A DNA stretch of 64,000 nucleotides from Planomicrobium sp. YIM 101495 (GTDB lineage: Bacteria > Bacillota > Bacilli > Bacillales_A > Planococcaceae). The stretch lies in assembly GCF_009707665.1 (NCBI RefSeq), contig NZ_WLZW01000003.1:124001-188000 (forward strand), given 5' to 3'. Position numbers and translations under genes: made by a program. Shown here one piece after another: positions 1 through 8,254 of the stretch (positions are counted from its first letter, which is position 1; each line of letters opens with the position of its first letter). Under the pieces are notes generated by a model. That model was not told the DNA's origin. It did not search any database and saw nothing but the letters and a program-made list of their open reading frames with translations.

Positions 1-605
1 CGACAGGCGCGATGAAAGCCATCAAAAAGAAAACCGGTATCGATCAATCCTTGGCGGAGAAGCTTTACGCCACCGGCAATTATGACGCGATGTATTTTGC
101 TGGCGTCATCGCGGATCCGAATGCAATGACCGCATCCGATTACGACCGATGGATGGATGGTGCCTATTTTTATATGTTGTCGGACTACGTTGTCGCGGTC
201 ACGTTATCGGAATCAGACATCGCCCAGGGAGTCGCAGACAAGTGGATTGCAAGCGGTGACGAATTGAAGATGTCCGCCGGCTGGAGCTGTTATTGCTGGT
301 TGCTCGGCAGCCGGAAAGACGAAGAATTTTCGGGAGAAAAGCTTGCTGTAATGCTGGAAAAAGTGAAGGCCGATATTTACGAAGCGCCTGAGCGGACCAA
401 ATCCGCCATGGATAATTTTCTCTACACGGCCGGCATTTCCTATGCACCCTTAAGTGAACTGGCACTCAAAATCGCTGAAGAAATCGGACCGGTCGAAATG
501 CAGCGGGACGGCAAGAAGCCAGCTGTGTTGCATGTTTCTGAAAGAATCCGGAAAGAGCTGGGCAAGGGCCGGCTTGGGTTCAAGCGGCGGTATGTGCGGT
601 GCTGA
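1..605 (+). CDS. DNA alkylation repair protein (AlkD-like), 5' truncated by window
   Basis: The reading frame is open from the first bases, so the true start lies outside the window and the ATG at 12 is internal. The visible 200 or so residues are an alpha-helical HEAT-like protein. Segments such as ATGNYDAMYFAGVIADP and the Trp/Tyr-rich repeats match the AlkD/DNA-alkylation-repair family (PF08713), which removes N3- and N7-alkylated purines using stacked HEAT repeats. The C-terminus is basic (GKGRLGFKRRYVRC), as is common in the family. A strong terminator follows 18 bases after the stop. The family assignment rests on pattern recognition only; the substrate is inferred. Confidence 0.75.
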   Translation, partial: TGAMKAIKKKTGIDQSLAEKLYATGNYDAMYFAGVIADPNAMTASDYDRWMDGAYFYMLSDYVVAVTLSESDIAQGVADKWIASGDELKMSAGWSCYCWLLGSRKDEEFSGEKLAVMLEKVKADIYEAPERTKSAMDNFLYTAGISYAPLSELALKIAEEIGPVEMQRDGKKPAVLHVSERIRKELGKGRLGFKRRYVRC

Positions 606-622
606 ATGTCTAACGTAATCGG

Positions 623-654
623 AGCCCGGCAGTCCCTGGACTGGCCGGGCTTTT
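623..654 (+). terminator. Intrinsic terminator after the AlkD-like gene
   Basis: An 8-bp arm AGCCCGGC (623-630) pairs with GCCGGGCT (644-651). An inner AGTCC/GGACT extends the stem, and TTTT follows. Confidence 0.85.
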
Positions 655-762
655 GACGTGTAACGGGGCACTTGCCGTGAACAGCCGCTGATGGATTAAT
701 TTTAGGCACCGAGCAACTTTTGACGAGCAGCCTCGTTCTTTTAGGAAAGAGGTGGTTGGAAA

Positions 763-1272
763 ATGACCAAGGTGAAATGGTTAGTGATTTCTGCAGCTGG
801 AGTTGCCATTCTTTTCGTAGCCCTAAATTATTCCCTTCAACATGGGCCGACCGCTGCGGAATACACACACAGTATGAATGAAAAATGGAATTTCGCATTG
901 CCTGAACCGGTTGATTACGAGGAATTATGGGGAACACCATCGAGCTTTCTCGGTGATGGCGAATGGTTGACGGTGCTTACGTACGACAAGGCGATAAAAG
1001 ATCCTGAAAGTATGGGGCTAGTGGAGGTCACTGAAGAAAATATAGATGAAGTGCGCGATCACCTCGATTTCTTCAGATCCAGAACGGTTGAGATCTATAC
1101 AGGAAATGAAGAAACACAAGCTGAAATCGAAAACGTCTTTTCGGAAAACCCAGTAGAAGTTTCAATCGGCGATTATTTTCATCACCAGACGAACCGGGAT
1201 GATTATGACACATTCACCGCTGTTTACAGTGTAGAACAGAAGAAAATCTGGCTTCATGAATGGCATCAATAA
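763..1272 (+). CDS. Hypothetical membrane-anchored protein
   Basis: This 169-residue protein has one hydrophobic segment at residues 6-25 (a signal anchor or uncleaved signal; no lipobox Cys). A soluble, acidic domain of about 140 residues follows. The start has a good ribosome-binding site (AAAGAGGTGG, about 6 bases upstream). The C-terminal part alternates Tyr/Phe/Trp with Asp/Glu and looks like a small beta-rich extracytoplasmic domain. I do not recognise the family. The next gene is a broken regulator behind its own palindrome, so this is probably a single-gene unit. Confidence 0.6.
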   Translation: MTKVKWLVISAAGVAILFVALNYSLQHGPTAAEYTHSMNEKWNFALPEPVDYEELWGTPSSFLGDGEWLTVLTYDKAIKDPESMGLVEVTEENIDEVRDHLDFFRSRTVEIYTGNEETQAEIENVFSENPVEVSIGDYFHHQTNRDDYDTFTAVYSVEQKKIWLHEWHQ

Positions 1273-1337
1273 GTAGAATGTAACTTGAAGGGATTATAAA
1301 AAACAGTTTAGCGATTATAGAATATTTGGGCAGAAGA

Positions 1338-1363
1338 AACCGGTGAAGGAGCGGTTGCTTTTT
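1338..1363 (+). terminator. Weak possible terminator
   Basis: A short AACCG/CGGTT stem is followed by TTGCTTTTTT. The stem is only 5 bp, so this call is weak. Confidence 0.35.
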
Positions 1364-1386
1364 TAATGATATTTGACGAATTTCCC

Positions 1387-1410
1387 TATAAGTGTAATAT
1401 TACACTTATA
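1387..1410. promoter_or_regulatory. Perfect 24-bp palindrome, probable operator of the XRE regulator
   Basis: The half TATAAGTGTAAT (1387-1398) is followed without a gap by its exact inverted repeat (1399-1410). It lies 26 bases upstream of the GTG start of the broken HTH gene at 1436. An autoregulatory site for that small Xre-type protein is the natural reading; this is inferred from position and symmetry. Confidence 0.65.
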
Positions 1411-1435
1411 GAGTTAAGGTAATACAGGCACTCCA

Positions 1436-1713
1436 GTGAACCAGGAGCAATTGATCGAAATCGTTTCACAAAAAATGCAGCTGATCCGTCTTGAAAGGGA
1501 ACTTTCGCAAGACGAGATGGCGAAAGTTTTAGGAATATCGAAAAAACACTGATTCAAATCGAGACAGGCCGTGCTGCAACAGGCTGGAATGTGATTGTCA
1601 CGTGTGTGGTACTGTTCGGGCAAAACGAGATCTTACAGAACGGCTTAGGGGACGAGCCGCTGTTACATTTGAAGGTGCTGGAACGGAAAACAACTGAAAA
1701 AAGCAGAGAATGA
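1436..1713 (+). pseudogene. XRE-family HTH regulator broken by a one-base deletion
   Basis: Frame 1 (GTG at 1436) encodes an Xre-type helix-turn-helix: ERELSQDEMAKVLGISKK, then His and a stop at 1550-1552. The next frame continues the family sequence without a break (TLIQIETGRAATGWN) to a stop at 1711-1713. The break falls at a run of six A (1541-1546), where seven would restore the frame, so a single-A loss is the simplest cause. Intact homologues are small (about 90 residues) DNA-binding proteins. The end overlaps the following membrane-protein frame. It could be an assembly error in a homopolymer, or a slippage-switchable gene. Confidence 0.75.
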
Positions 1714-1733
1714 AAAAGAACGAGGTGCTGAGG

Positions 1734-2039
1734 ATGTGGAAAGTTTATGGCGGATTGATTGCGAGTTACTTACTGGCGACATATTTGTGCGGGTGGAGGC
1801 AGGTATTGGTCTATGGTTTGCATGATTATTTCACTTCGATTCCGCTTCCTCACCTTTTAACTGCTCTGGCGGTTACGGCATACCTTCTCTATTTAGTCAG
1901 TGGAGTATTGGTGGTTTACCTTATAGAAAAGCAGGATTTCGCCAAGAAACATAAGGATCTCTATATCACGCTATTTCTCATGATAACCCTTCCGCCCTCT
2001 GCTTGGGCATTATTCGTTACAGCAATGTGGTGGGGTTGA
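1734..2039 (+). CDS. Small three-helix membrane protein
   Basis: About 101 residues from the ATG at 1734, chosen because GAGGT lies 7 bases upstream. An earlier ATG at 1710 overlaps the regulator stop as ATGA and would add 8 residues. Three hydrophobic segments are visible, near residues 5-22, 42-63 and 80-100. It has no recognised domain. Small membrane proteins next to Xre-type regulators of this sort are common in Bacillales as two-gene units, so it is probably co-transcribed with and controlled by the (now broken) regulator. Confidence 0.55.
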   Translation: MWKVYGGLIASYLLATYLCGWRQVLVYGLHDYFTSIPLPHLLTALAVTAYLLYLVSGVLVVYLIEKQDFAKKHKDLYITLFLMITLPPSAWALFVTAMWWG

Positions 2040-2085
2040 AATTTGAGCGTGCCGGGAATCGTAAATAGGAGGAGAGTGAAAAATC

Positions 2086-2733
2086 ATGAGCGATTTAAGA
2101 TCGATCAACACATATATTGACGAAACGTTTGTGGAGAATGACGAGGTTTTGGCAGAAGTGATTGCATCCATTGAAGCGGAGGGGATGCCGTCTATTTCCG
2201 TGTCGGCTTCTTCCGGGAAGTTGCTGACGCTTCTCATCGCCATTTCCGGTGCCAGGAACGTGCTCGAGATCGGTGCACTCGGCGGCTACAGCGGCATTTG
2301 CCTGGCGAGAGGATTCGGCGAGGACGGTTCACTGACGTCGCTCGAACTGGAAGCGCGCTATGCCGAGTTGGCACACAGTAATCTGGCGAAAGCAGGGTTC
2401 GGTAACCAAGTGTCGTATATGACGGGACCGGCACTTGACAGTCTCGCCGAATTAGAACGTTCCGACAAACGCTTTGACTTTTTCTTTATCGATGCGGACA
2501 AAGAAAACTATCCGAATTATTTGGAAGGCTGTTTGAAAATAGCAGAACCTGGCGCTGTCATCTTGTCTGATAACGTCCTTGCCCGCGGGACAGTGGCGGA
2601 TAACACGATGGAACCTACAAAGAACACGGAAGTTATGAAGGCATATAATCAATCCGTTGCCGGCCATCCGCGTCTGGAATCCATTCTGATTCCGCTCGGC
2701 GACGGTGTGACTTTAGCGCGTGTAAAAGGATGA
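2086..2733 (+). CDS. SAM-dependent O-methyltransferase (class I, COMT-like)
   Basis: At 215 residues, this matches the usual length of the bacterial O-methyltransferase family PF01596. The SAM-binding motif I is EIGALGGYSG at residues 61-70, followed by the acidic post-I segment (LTSLELEARYAE). The metal/catalytic Asp region is FIDADKENYPNY near residue 133. The start has a good AGGAGAG site. Family members methylate catechol-like or related hydroxyl groups using a divalent metal; the physiological substrate here is unknown. It is cytoplasmic and monocistronic, followed by a terminator. Confidence 0.85.
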   Translation: MSDLRSINTYIDETFVENDEVLAEVIASIEAEGMPSISVSASSGKLLTLLIAISGARNVLEIGALGGYSGICLARGFGEDGSLTSLELEARYAELAHSNLAKAGFGNQVSYMTGPALDSLAELERSDKRFDFFFIDADKENYPNYLEGCLKIAEPGAVILSDNVLARGTVADNTMEPTKNTEVMKAYNQSVAGHPRLESILIPLGDGVTLARVKG

Positions 2734-2810
2734 AACTGGAGTGAGTGGGTTTCTCAAGTTTATAGCATAGCGGGAGGCCATGGCTTAACGGTCGATCGGT
2801 ATTGGTGGGA

Positions 2811-2854
2811 GACTGTCTAGGACATTGAGCTTTGCGTCTGGGACAGTTTTTTTA
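2811..2854 (+). terminator. Intrinsic terminator after the O-methyltransferase
   Basis: ACTGTC...GACAGT forms the outer stem, extended by AGGAC/GTCTG-type pairs, and a run of seven T follows at 2847-2853. Confidence 0.75.
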
Positions 2855-2923
2855 TTATGGGTTAAAAAGGGTTGCAATTTAAACTCGATAAAATAAATAT
2901 ATCTTCTAATTTTACATGGAAAT

Positions 2924-3045
2924 CGTTCGTAAAAGTGCATACAAATTCGCGAACGTTCGTAAAGTCATTTGACACGTTTACGAACGCTCTTTTTGGTCAT
3001 TTCGGTTGTTTTTAAAGCGTTCGTAAATGTGTACTTTTACGAACG
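2924..3045. repeat. Cluster of three palindromic repeats (GTTCGTAAA family)
   Basis: This gene-free stretch (2734-3180) holds three inverted repeats of one family. The first is GTTCGTAAAAGTG facing CAAATTCGCGAAC (2925-2955). The second is CGTTCGTAAA facing TTTACGAACG (2953-2986). The third is GTTCGTAAATG facing CTTTTACGAAC (3019-3044), with a central GTAC. The same sequence recurs at 3849-3869 and 15608-15633, and as half-sites at 6328, 23136 and 32428. Its role is unknown: a protein-binding site, recombination site or mobile-repeat remnant are all possible. Confidence 0.7.
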
Positions 3046-3180
3046 GTATAAAAATATTTAATGTTACTTATTTTGATGGTAAAATTAGTATTTGATATTA
3101 AGAATATGAATCTTTAAAAGTAGTACGAATTTACATAACAGCAATTATTAGAAATCGAATCAAATGGGGAGAGAAGGAGT

Positions 3181-3627
3181 ATGAGCTACAGCATTGAAAC
3201 TATGTTAGAGCATAACGAAGAATTTTCTACTTTTTTACATGGGAAAATTAGAGAGTTTAACAACGAGAGTTCTTTATACCATAAAGAATCAAGAAAAAAA
3301 GGTGCTGTTCAGCCCATAAATATTATTGTGTCAGATAACAATAAAAATTGGATTGGCGGTTTAAATGCAGACGTTTATTGGGGTTGGATGGAGATTAACG
3401 ATTTTTGGTTTCATGAAAGTTACAGAGGTAAAGGTATAGGTGGGCAACTTCTTGACAAAGCGGAAAAGGTCGCCAGAGAAAAAGGCGCAAAGAAAGCACT
3501 TTTAACCACATTTGAGTTTCAAGCCCGTTCTTTCTACGAAAATAAGGGGTATCAAGTTGTAGGTGAAGTTAAAGACTATCCTCCTGGAAGCAGTTACTAT
3601 ACTATGGTTAAAATACTTGTTAAATAA
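3181..3627 (+). CDS. GNAT-family N-acetyltransferase
   Basis: 148 residues with a strong ribosome-binding site (AGAAGGAGT just before the ATG). The acetyl-CoA pyrophosphate-binding motif A is visible as RGKGIGGQLLDKAE near residues 82-95. The C-terminal motif B region contains ARSFYENKGYQVVG, typical of GNAT enzymes. Such proteins transfer an acetyl group from acetyl-CoA to an amine; the acceptor is not evident. The gene is AT-richer than its neighbours and sits between repeat clusters, so recent acquisition is plausible. Confidence 0.85.
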   Translation: MSYSIETMLEHNEEFSTFLHGKIREFNNESSLYHKESRKKGAVQPINIIVSDNNKNWIGGLNADVYWGWMEINDFWFHESYRGKGIGGQLLDKAEKVAREKGAKKALLTTFEFQARSFYENKGYQVVGEVKDYPPGSSYYTMVKILVK

Positions 3628-3756
3628 ATTTTTCATCCCGATAAAGAGTGCTTTATTGTAATAAGGGTTAGGGAAATGATCAATCTTTATTTTAAGCCTG
3701 AATAAGAAAGGACAGCTTGTCGAAAAAGGGCTTGGGAATAGGGAGAATTTATAATA

Positions 3757-3785
3757 AGTTTACATATCATAAGGTTATCGGAAGT
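3757..3785 (+). other. dif-like Xer recombination site S1 (29 bp, 7-bp spacer)
   Basis: Left arm AGTTTACATAT (3757-3767), spacer CATAAGG, right arm TTATCGGAAGT (3775-3785). The left arm equals 10 of 11 bases of the B. subtilis dif XerD-type arm. The right arm, read as ACTTCCGATAA, resembles XerC arms. The spacer is one base longer than the usual 6, so this copy may be less active. It lies just left of the mer genes. Confidence 0.6.
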
Positions 3786-3799
3786 TACATAAATGGAAA

Positions 3800-3837
3800 G
3801 GGAGAGTAGATGCGCTTTGGGTAGCATCTACTCTCCC
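3800..3837. terminator. 14-bp perfect hairpin beside site S1
   Basis: GGGAGAGTAGATGC (3800-3813) pairs perfectly with 3824-3837. There is no strong T-run on the plus strand (TATTTGTC) and only TTTCC on the minus strand, so termination is possible but not certain. Confidence 0.5.
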
Positions 3838-3848
3838 TATTTGTCTAT

Positions 3849-3869
3849 AAAGTGTACTTTTACGAATGC
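3849..3869. repeat. Partial copy of the GTTCGTAAA palindrome
   Basis: AAAGTGTACTTTTACGAATG keeps the right half and centre of the palindromic repeat seen at 3019-3044; the left half is degraded. Confidence 0.6.
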
Positions 3870-3953
3870 TTTCTTTTCAGTAAAAGACTATTTCAAATCC
3901 GAGTTTACTAACTTGAAATTTTTTATATAAGGAAAGTATTGAAGCGTCGATAT

Positions 3954-3985
3954 TTGACTATGTACCTAAGTACATGGTTTATACT
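3954..3985 (+). promoter_or_regulatory. MerR-type promoter with operator in the spacer
   Basis: -35 TTGACT (3954-3959) and -10 TATACT (3980-3985) are separated by 20 bp, longer than normal. The spacer holds the dyad ATGTAC-CTAA-GTACAT (3960-3975). This is the geometry of mer promoters, where MerR bound to the spacer untwists the DNA on Hg(II) binding. Confidence 0.85.
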
Positions 3986-4004
3986 TTTCTTGAGGTGAAG
4001 GAAA

Positions 4005-4406
4005 TTGAGCTATCGAATCAGTGAGTTGGCAGCCCTGTGCAAAGTGAACAAGGAAACCATCCGGTACTATGAACGAAAAGAGCTATTGGAAGAACCGGCC
4101 CGGAATAAGTCGGGGTATCGGATTTATTCGAAGGATACGGTCAAACGGGTAGGTTTTATCCGGCAACTGCAGGAACTGGGCTTTTCGTTGAATGAGATTT
4201 ATAAATTGCTGGGTGTCGTGGACAAAGACGATGTACGCTGTGAAGATATGTTCGGTTTTGTGACTAGAAAAGAAGTGGAAGTCCGAAAGCAGATTGAGGA
4301 TCTAAAGCGTGTGGAACGGATGCTGAGCGAGTTGAAAGGCCGGTGTCCAGATAGAAAAGAGCTGCATGAATGCCCGATTATTGATGTATTGATGGAGGAG
4401 GAGTAG
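4005..4406 (+). CDS. merR: Mercury-responsive regulator MerR
   Basis: 133 residues, starting at a TTG at 4005 placed after AGGTGAAGG. The N-terminal winged helix is typical (NKETIRYYERKELL). The Hg(II)-binding cysteines characteristic of MerR are all present: one in the dimer helix (VRCED, about residue 79) and two in the C-terminal loop (GRCPD and ECPI, about residues 114 and 123). Many stretches match Bacillus MerR closely (QELGFSLNEIYKLLGVVD). It represses and activates the promoter just upstream and is followed 3 bases later by merA, so both form one operon. Confidence 0.93.
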   Translation: MSYRISELAALCKVNKETIRYYERKELLEEPARNKSGYRIYSKDTVKRVGFIRQLQELGFSLNEIYKLLGVVDKDDVRCEDMFGFVTRKEVEVRKQIEDLKRVERMLSELKGRCPDRKELHECPIIDVLMEEE

Positions 4407-4409
4407 CAC

Positions 4410-6050
4410 ATGAAAAAGTATCGACTAGATGTTCAAGGGATGACTTGCGCAGGATGCGAAGAACACATTGCAATCGCGCTCGAAGGAATTGGCGCAAAAG
4501 AGATTCAAGCGGACTTCCGAAAAGGAAAAGCCGTGTTTGCACTGCCGGAAGACATGAAGGTTGAAACGGCAAAAAAAGCAATTGCTGAAGCCAAGTATCA
4601 GCCAGGGGAAGCAGAAGAAGTCCAAACCTCAGAAGCACCCCGCCCGGATGAAGAAGGCGAGTATGACTACATCATCATCGGTTCGGGGGGAGCTGCCTTT
4701 TCTTCCGCCATCGAAGCTGTGAAACAGGGGGCAAAAGTGGCGATGATTGAACGGGGAACGGTAGGCGGTACCTGTGTGAACATTGGCTGTGTTCCTTCCA
4801 AAACCTTGTTGCGGGCGGGAGAAATCAATCACTTGGCCAGGAATAACCCGTTTATCGGACTGCACACCTCTGCGGATGAAGTGGATTTGGCGCAGCTGGT
4901 CAAACAGAAAGAGGAACTGGTGACGGATCTCCGGAACAAGAAATATGTCGATTTGATTGATGACTACGGTTTTGAGTTAATCAAAGGGGAAGCCAGGTTT
5001 ATAGATGAATACACCATTGAAGTGGATGGCCTGAAGCTATCTGCCAAACGGTTTCTGATTGCGACGGGGGCGGCTCCTGCTGTGCCAGTCATTTCCGGAC
5101 TGGAAGAAGTGGATTACTTGACCAGCACAACTTTATTGGAGCTAAAGAAAGTGCCGAAACGCCTGACGGTCATCGGTTCCGGTTATATTGGTGTGGAATT
5201 GGGTCAGCTATTTCACCGCCTCGGATCCGAAGTCACGCTGATGCAAAGAAGTTCGCGTTTGTTTAAGGAATATGATCCGGAAATCTCGGAAGCCCTCACG
5301 AAAGCGTTGACCGAGCAAGGCATTCGGTTAGTGACCGGTGCCTCGTACGAGCGAATCGAACAGGAGGGAGAGGTGAAAAAAGTTTATATCGAGGTGGACG
5401 GCCAGAAGCGGATCATTGAATCCGATCAATTGCTGATTGCAGCCGGCCGGACACCCAATACGGAAAGCTTGAATCTGCAGGCGGCGGGTGTTAAAACAGG
5501 GTCTCTTGGGGAAATTCGGATTGATGATTATGCCAAGACCACCAATGAACGGATTTATGCAGCAGGCGACGTTACGCTTGGTCCTCAGTTTGTCTATGTA
5601 GCGGCTTATCAAGGGCGAGTGGCAGCAGGAAATGCGGTCGGCGGGCAGAATGAAAAGTTGGATTTGGCCATTGTGCCGGGGGTTACGTTTACAGCACCGG
5701 CGGTTGCCACGGTAGGCCTAACAGAGATACAGGCAAAAGAAAACGGTTATGACGTCATTACTTCCGTCCTGTCTTTGGAGGCTGTTCCGCGAGCGCAAGT
5801 GAACCGGGAAACAACCGGAGTATTCAAGTTGGTGGCGGATGCGAAAACACGCCAGCTGCTGGGTGGGCATATCGTAGCGGAAAATGCAGGGGATGTCATT
5901 TATGCGGTGGCGCTTGCTGTGAAGTTCGGATTGACGATTGAAAACCTTAACGAAACCCTCGCGCCGTATCTCACCATGGCCGAAGGAGTAAAACTGGCTG
6001 CCCTCACGTTTGACAAGGATGTTTCCCAACTGTCTTGCTGTGCCGGATAA
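4410..6050 (+). CDS. merA: Mercuric reductase MerA
   Basis: The protein has 546 residues. It starts with one HMA domain (GMTCAGC, Cys13/Cys16), then an FAD-binding fold (GSGGAAF near 91-97) and the redox pair in CVNIGC (Cys122/Cys127). An NADPH-binding Rossmann motif is visible at [12 protein letters not shown]. It ends with the vicinal pair LSCCAG (Cys543/Cys544) that delivers Hg(II) to the active site. It reduces Hg(II) to volatile Hg(0) with NADPH in the cytoplasm. Its length fits MerA with a single HMA domain. No merT, merP or merB is present, so this is a minimal merR-merA unit; mercury uptake must rely on other transporters or passive entry. Confidence 0.96.
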   Translation: MKKYRLDVQGMTCAGCEEHIAIALEGIGAKEIQADFRKGKAVFALPEDMKVETAKKAIAEAKYQPGEAEEVQTSEAPRPDEEGEYDYIIIGSGGAAFSSAIEAVKQGAKVAMIERGTVGGTCVNIGCVPSKTLLRAGEINHLARNNPFIGLHTSADEVDLAQLVKQKEELVTDLRNKKYVDLIDDYGFELIKGEARFIDEYTIEVDGLKLSAKRFLIATGAAPAVPVISGLEEVDYLTSTTLLELKKVPKRLTVIGSGYIGVELGQLFHRLGSEVTLMQRSSRLFKEYDPEISEALTKALTEQGIRLVTGASYERIEQEGEVKKVYIEVDGQKRIIESDQLLIAAGRTPNTESLNLQAAGVKTGSLGEIRIDDYAKTTNERIYAAGDVTLGPQFVYVAAYQGRVAAGNAVGGQNEKLDLAIVPGVTFTAPAVATVGLTEIQAKENGYDVITSVLSLEAVPRAQVNRETTGVFKLVADAKTRQLLGGHIVAENAGDVIYAVALAVKFGLTIENLNETLAPYLTMAEGVKLAALTFDKDVSQLSCCAG

Positions 6051-6231
6051 AACTAACCCTTGATGAAGATTCAAGTTGTTTATTGGGAGCCGACTTGAAC
6101 AACTAGGAAGCAGACAAATAAATCAATCACATTGCGACAGCCGTTCAGTTATATGACTGGATTGGAGCAAGTACTTGCTTAATAGGAGTCTCTATAATGT
6201 CAGGGGGGCCACGAAGCTAATAAGTTTCTTT
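6051..6231. other. Gene-free stretch after merA (no terminator recognised)
   Basis: I see no credible gene and no convincing hairpin with a T-run here. The gene-free region continues to 6542, interrupted only by dif-like site S2 and a half-copy of the palindromic repeat (TTTACGAATG at 6328). Confidence 0.5.
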
Positions 6232-6259
6232 GGTTAAACTATGAGGGATTATCGGAAGC
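6232..6259 (+). other. dif-like Xer recombination site S2
   Basis: Left arm GGTTAAACTAT (6232-6242), 6-bp spacer GAGGGA, right arm TTATCGGAAGC (6249-6259): an 11-6-11 layout. The right arm and spacer are identical to site S4 at 27752. With S1 it brackets merR-merA alone. Confidence 0.75.
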
Positions 6260-6542
6260 TGAACTAACGGCAAAAAGGACTATTTTGAAAATTTTCTTCC
6301 TTTCCTTTTGACTGAAAACTGCTTATTTACGAATGCAAGGAATAAAATCACTTGCAGGATGTATATACTCACCAATGTCTATCAAGGGTGCCTAACCCAT
6401 ATGCCAATAGTAGGGAAAACCAAAAATAATAAGTTAATGGGGATAACCAATCAGACAACGGGTTATGTCTTGTGCGCCTTCAAAGTCTGGGGAATTGGCT
6501 ACAAATGAATCAATGAAGCAAAATAATGCTTGATAATAAAAG

Positions 6543-6581
6543 AAAAGGGACCACTGGAAAACATCTCCGATGGTCCTTTTT
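6543..6581 (-). terminator. Terminator of the Cys-rich copper protein gene
   Basis: AAAGGGACCA and TGGTCCTTTT form a stem around a loop of about 16 bases. A T-run is present on the minus strand and also on the plus strand. Confidence 0.75.
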
Positions 6582-6589
6582 GAATGAAG

Positions 6590-6922
6590 TTATGCTGCGT
6601 TACGGCAAGCTTCTGCACATTTGCGGCAAGTTTCCGCACAGCGTTTGCAATGATCGTGATGGTCGGCGTGCTTGTCGCATTCATCTGCGCATGCTTCACA
6701 AATAGTTGCGCAAACGGCTGCCAGTTCTGAAACAAATGGTGAATTGCGTGTAATTGCATGTTCCAGAAATGCGCAAATATCTGCGCATTCACGGTCTAAC
6801 CGAATGCACTGAGCCATCATCTTCACGTCTTCTTCCTGCAGACAAGCGTCAAAACAATGGTTACATTCCGCTGCACAATCGTGCAATGCCTGGATCAATT
6901 CCTGATGTTGTTCATGAGCCAT
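6590..6922 (-). CDS. Four-helix-bundle copper-storage protein (Csp/YhjQ family)
   Basis: 110 residues with 16 cysteines, most in CxxC or CxxxC spacing along predicted helices (CAAECNHC, CKRCAETCRKC). His-rich spots (DKHADHHDH) lie between helices 3 and 4. This is the DUF326/Csp3 family, cytosolic tetramers that pack Cu(I) inside helix bundles; B. subtilis YhjQ is the close relative. The start is supported by AATGGAGG upstream. It stands alone between dif-like site S2 and czcD, divergent from czcD. It probably buffers copper alongside the exporters further right. Confidence 0.88.
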   Translation of the reverse strand: MAHEQHQELIQALHDCAAECNHCFDACLQEEDVKMMAQCIRLDRECADICAFLEHAITRNSPFVSELAAVCATICEACADECDKHADHHDHCKRCAETCRKCAEACRNAA

Positions 6923-7172
6923 TTTAAAACCTCCATTTTTTATTATTGTCTCATTATCTACTTCTTCCCTTCTTACTTGCGACTAAACAAAAAACCTTAA
7001 ACTACACAGGACTGCACAATTTATTCCAGGAAAGAAGGGTGTATTCTTGAGCCTAAAGGGAATAGGATACTAGTTATCTCGAACAAATCCGATTTAATGA
7101 GAGCAGGAAAACAGTTGGAAATCCTGGAATTTTATAATCTGCCGTTGTAGAAGGTAACAGGGAGGAATTGAG

Positions 7173-8117
7173 TTGGGAAGTGAGCATGGCCATTCGCATG
7201 GCAGCAATAAAAAAACATTATTGATTTCTTTTGTAATTATTACGATCTATATGTTTGTAGAAGCGATTGGAGGCTTTTTGACGAATAGTCTGGCATTGAT
7301 TGCTGATGCGGGACATATGTTAAGTGATTCCATTTCGCTGGGAATTGGTTTACTGGCTTTTACAATCGGCGAAAAGGCAGCAGATCAATTCAAAACCTAT
7401 GGGTACAAGCGATTTGAAATATTGGCTGCTGTCTTTAATGGTGTCACACTTGTTTTGGTATCCCTTTATATTTTTTATGAAGCATATCACCGGTTTTCCA
7501 ATCCGCCGGAAGTTGCGACAACAGGCATGTTAATTATTGCGGTTATCGGGTTATTGGTGAACATTTTGGTTGCGTGGATTCTCATACGGGGCGGCGATAC
7601 CAAAGAGAATTTAAACCTTCGGGCTGCGTTCCTTCATGTCATGAGCGATTTACTTGGATCTATCGGCGCTATCACAGCTGCGCTCCTTATTATGCTCTTT
7701 GGCTGGGCATGGGCAGATCCATTAGCGAGCGTAGTAGTAGCAGTACTCGTATTAATCAGCGGCTGGCGTGTTACAAAAGAAGCCGTTCATGTATTAATGG
7801 AAGGGACACCAAAGAATGTGCAGATCGATGAAGTGACTGCAGCTATTGAGAACATTCCAGGTGTAATACATATACACGATTTGCATATATGGAGCATCAC
7901 CAGCGGGCAGAATGCATTGTCAGGGCATGTGGTCATTGAAAAAGGAATTTCGTTTGAAGAAAGTCAACTCATCCTAAGGGAAATTGAAAAAACTATGGCT
8001 GCCCATAAAATCGGCCATGTCACAGTTCAGCTAGAAACTCCGGAACATCCGCATAATAAATCCCTTATGTGCCAAAACGATACGGAAACGAGCCATGCTG
8101 AACACAATCATCATTAG
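7173..8117 (+). CDS. czcD: Cation diffusion facilitator (CzcD-like Zn/Cd/Co exporter)
   Basis: 314 residues. It begins at a TTG at 7173 after GGAGGAATTGAG, giving MGSEHGHSHGS, a His-rich N-terminus. It has six membrane segments. The transport-site signature is visible in TM2 (LALIADAGHMLSDSISL) and TM5 (HVMSDLLGSIGA), giving the HxxxD pairs of CDF proteins. The cytosolic C-terminal domain ends with a His-rich tail (HAEHNHH). It exports Zn(II), Cd(II) or Co(II) by proton antiport. The spacing of 250 bases upstream suggests its own promoter; two terminators separate it from the convergent cadA. Confidence 0.93.
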   Translation: MGSEHGHSHGSNKKTLLISFVIITIYMFVEAIGGFLTNSLALIADAGHMLSDSISLGIGLLAFTIGEKAADQFKTYGYKRFEILAAVFNGVTLVLVSLYIFYEAYHRFSNPPEVATTGMLIIAVIGLLVNILVAWILIRGGDTKENLNLRAAFLHVMSDLLGSIGAITAALLIMLFGWAWADPLASVVVAVLVLISGWRVTKEAVHVLMEGTPKNVQIDEVTAAIENIPGVIHIHDLHIWSITSGQNALSGHVVIEKGISFEESQLILREIEKTMAAHKIGHVTVQLETPEHPHNKSLMCQNDTETSHAEHNHH

Positions 8118-8148
8118 TCAAGAACAGACGGATGCTTTGATGACAAAA

Positions 8149-8175
8149 AAGAGGGACGGATTTTCCGTCCCTCTT
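8149..8175 (+). terminator. Terminator after czcD
   Basis: AAGAGGGACGG (8149-8159) pairs with CCGTCCCTCTT (8165-8175). A second inverted repeat, AGACTGCAGAC/GTCTACAGTCT, follows at 8177-8219. Confidence 0.8.
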
Positions 8176-8220
8176 CAGACTGCAGACCCACTCATATGAA
8201 ATGAGTTTGTCTACAGTCTG

Positions 8221-8252
8221 AAGAGCTTTCCAGTTGGCTGGAAAGCTCTTTT
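8221..8252 (-). terminator. Terminator of the cadA operon
   Basis: AAGAGCTTTCCA (8221-8232) pairs with TGGAAAGCTCTT (8239-8250) across a short loop. T residues lie on both sides. Confidence 0.75.
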
Positions 8253-8254
8253 CG

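Noticed and set aside
6058..6075. FNR-like box TTGATGAAGATTCAA after merA
   Set aside because: The spacer is 5 bases, not 4, and no promoter follows.
6308..6508. 66-residue open frame on the plus strand
   Set aside because: No ribosome-binding site, no recognisable composition, and it crosses repeat material; random frame.
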